A stretch of 64,000 nt of DNA from Candidatus Woesearchaeota archaeon (GTDB taxonomy: Archaea > Nanobdellota > Nanobdellia > Woesearchaeales > GCA-2687795): the NCBI GenBank assembly GCA_002687795.1, contig NZBG01000024.1, forward strand, positions 1-64,000. Reading direction: 5' to 3'. The notes below the pieces were generated by a model that saw only the letters and a program-made list of their open reading frames with translations, made no database searches and was not told the DNA's origin. Every line of letters begins with the position of its first letter. The first letter of the stretch is position 1. Of this stretch, positions 62,529 to 64,000 are shown piece by piece. The position numbers were made by a program, and so were the translations under genes.

Positions 62529-64000
62529 ATGACAAATAACAATATAATCAAGCAGGAATTCATCGCAGAAGGCACAACCTGCGAGAGCTGCGCTGAAATA
62601 ATAAAAAGACAGGCATTAAAGGTTGATGGTGTTGAAGAAGCAGAGTTTGATTACGCAACAGAAACAGGGTCTGTTATCTTTGATGGAACAAAAACTAATA
62701 CTGATGATATACTTTACAAAATAGAAGAAAAGGGTTATACATGTTATCTTCTTGATGAAGAGAAATCTAAGAAAAGCAAGAAACCTATTGGCTGGATATT
62801 TGCTATTATAGGATTTCTTGTGGCAGGATATTTTATCTTAAGACTGGTTGATGGTATAAATCTGCCCCAAATAAGCCAGAATATGGGATATGGCTTATTG
62901 TTTATAGTGGGATTATTAACAGGCTTCCATTGCATAAGCATGTGCGGCGGTTTCGTTGTTTCATATACAGCTAAAAATGCGCAAGAAGGAAAAAGTTCGC
63001 ATAAATCCCATTTGATGTATGGTATTGGAAAAACTTTATCTTATACACTTATAGGAGCTATTTTCGGCTTAATAGGTTCAATCATAGCCTTTACGCCAAT
63101 GATGAGAGGAATTGCTGGATTACTTGCAGGTTCATTTCTAATATTATTCGGACTAAAAATGCTGAATATTATTCCAGCCCTAAGAAAGATACAGTTCAAA
63201 ACACCAAAATTCTTATCAAAGTTTGTTGGCAAAGAGTCTCAGAGACAATCAAGCCCTTTGGTAATAGGGTTATTAAACGGTTTCATGATTGCCTGCGGCC
63301 CACTACAAGCCATATATATCATGGCAGCCGGTACAGGCAGCATACTTGAAGGCGCCAAACTCTTATTCGTATTTGGTCTAGGAACTCTTCCAGCCCTGTT
63401 AGGATTTGGCTATTTTGCAAGTTACCTTTCAAGCAAGATGACTCATAAAATCCTTAAAGCATCAGGAGCTATTGTGATTATCTTAGGCCTTGTTATGGTT
63501 AACAACGGCTTAGTTTTAACAGGCACTGGTTATGACTTTAAGTCTATGGTTGATTATGTTACTGGCGCAAACAGCATAACAGGCAGCACAGTGGGAACAA
63601 AATCAGAAAATACACCATTATTAAACAAAGGTTTCCAGGAAATCAGGATGGAGGTTAACAGGTATGGCTGGAAGCCTGATAAATTTGTTTTGAAGAAAGG
63701 AGTTCCTGTTAGATGGATAATTGAAGGAAAAGAAATCAATGGATGTAATAACGCTATCCAAGTACCAAAATACGGATTAAACTTTGATATTAAAAGAGGA
63801 GAGCAAGTGATAGAATTTACCCCTAAAGAAGAAGGCACAATTAGATGGAGCTGTTGGATGGGCATGATCCCCGGAACTTTTATTGTTAAAGATGATATTG
63901 ATTTAGGCAATGAAGAAGCTGTTCAAAAAGAGTTGGCTGCTGTGCCTGAACAGCAAAAAGGCTCCTGCGGCGGAAGCTGCGGCAGTCCTACATGCGGAGC
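62529..64000 (+). CDS. HMA + DsbD/UreH-like membrane + cupredoxin-like fusion protein (3' end cut by window)
   Basis: At least 490 residues, open to the window edge. Residues 1-72: HMA domain (GTTCESCAE). A helix near 80-100, then about six helices of the DsbD_2/UreH-like domain, with FHCISMCGGF near 138 and GLLNGFMIACGPLQ near 256, whose cysteines may pass metal or electrons. From about 370 a cupredoxin-like domain (VPVRWIIEGKEINGCNN, then WSCWMGMIPG with Cys and Met ligands). A Cys-rich tail (GSCGGSCGSPTCG) begins before the cut. Likely copper handling or export at the membrane. Confidence 0.8.
   Translation, partial: MTNNNIIKQEFIAEGTTCESCAEIIKRQALKVDGVEEAEFDYATETGSVIFDGTKTNTDDILYKIEEKGYTCYLLDEEKSKKSKKPIGWIFAIIGFLVAGYFILRLVDGINLPQISQNMGYGLLFIVGLLTGFHCISMCGGFVVSYTAKNAQEGKSSHKSHLMYGIGKTLSYTLIGAIFGLIGSIIAFTPMMRGIAGLLAGSFLILFGLKMLNIIPALRKIQFKTPKFLSKFVGKESQRQSSPLVIGLLNGFMIACGPLQAIYIMAAGTGSILEGAKLLFVFGLGTLPALLGFGYFASYLSSKMTHKILKASGAIVIILGLVMVNNGLVLTGTGYDFKSMVDYVTGANSITGSTVGTKSENTPLLNKGFQEIRMEVNRYGWKPDKFVLKKGVPVRWIIEGKEINGCNNAIQVPKYGLNFDIKRGEQVIEFTPKEEGTIRWSCWMGMIPGTFIVKDDIDLGNEEAVQKELAAVPEQQKGSCGGSCGSPTCG

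Overview
This 64 kb window reads as a contig from a low-GC archaeon, most likely a DPANN lineage close to Woesearchaeota/Pacearchaeota. That placement is my inference. Archaeal marks seen directly are both subunits of DNA polymerase D, Orc1/Cdc6, RadA, aIF5A with deoxyhypusine synthase, DphB, archaeal PheS, GatD, RtcB, L40e, S6e and an Sso-type SSB. Many starts lie 22-35 nt downstream of a TATA box (leaderless transcripts); others have a clear GGAGG/GAGGTG Shine-Dalgarno. I found no tRNA, rRNA, CRISPR array or insertion sequence. Genes are dense and strands are mixed.

Layout. 0-1 kb: a secreted matrixin-like protein that has lost its first zinc histidine. 1-7.3 kb: a replication operon (orc1, DP1, DP2) reading away from a 0.4 kb AT-rich intergenic with ORB-like repeats, a good candidate origin. 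7.7-10.6 kb: a TrmB regulator and a MoxR ATPase/VWA pair. 10.8-15.6 kb: a large unknown secreted protein split by a -1 frame change at a U UUU UUA heptamer, a radical-SAM activase, an FtsZ N-terminal fragment, CMP kinase, DphB. 15.7-21.9 kb: translation quality and modification (PLP decarboxylase, deoxyhypusine synthase, D-aminoacyl-tRNA deacylase, aIF5A, L40e) plus an endonuclease III relative and a site-2 protease. 21.9-23.1 kb: two head-to-head genes that both lack their N-termini at one junction. 23-26.7 kb: GlyRS, a phasin/H1-like basic protein, SSB, Sua5/YrdC, a phosphoesterase. 26.8-31.4 kb: three transporters, one of them an APC permease fused to a methyltransferase. 31.4-41.8 kb: RtcB, PheS, translin, M29 peptidase, MFS, PHP-like protein, a hydrolase, bacterial-type Tgt, an MBL hydrolase, GatD. 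42-48.2 kb: a coiled-coil protein, DUF192, YdjM-like, B12-radical SAM, RadA with a small partner. 48.2-52.1 kb: a two-gene operon of secreted cysteine-rich repeat proteins with a 22 bp perfect dyad in its promoter. 52.1-58.8 kb: archaeal ThyA, an S6e operon, an SPFH protein, and a methyltransferase-kinase fusion. 58.8-61.6 kb: an HxlR-controlled Cys/Fe-S cluster with hemerythrin and two paralogous CGCPG proteins. 61.6-64 kb: a membrane-tethered winged-helix regulator and copper-type handling proteins, the last running off the window.

Features that may point to new biology: the origin layout, the permease-methyltransferase and methyltransferase-kinase fusions, the cysteine-rich surface operon with its operator, the HxlR redox cluster, and the membrane-tethered regulator beside copper genes with a 14 bp operator repeat. 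Three genes need a -1 shift at a T run. Two of these sit on in-phase slippery heptamers (U UUU UUA and U UUU UUG), so recoding and sequencing undercalls must both be considered.
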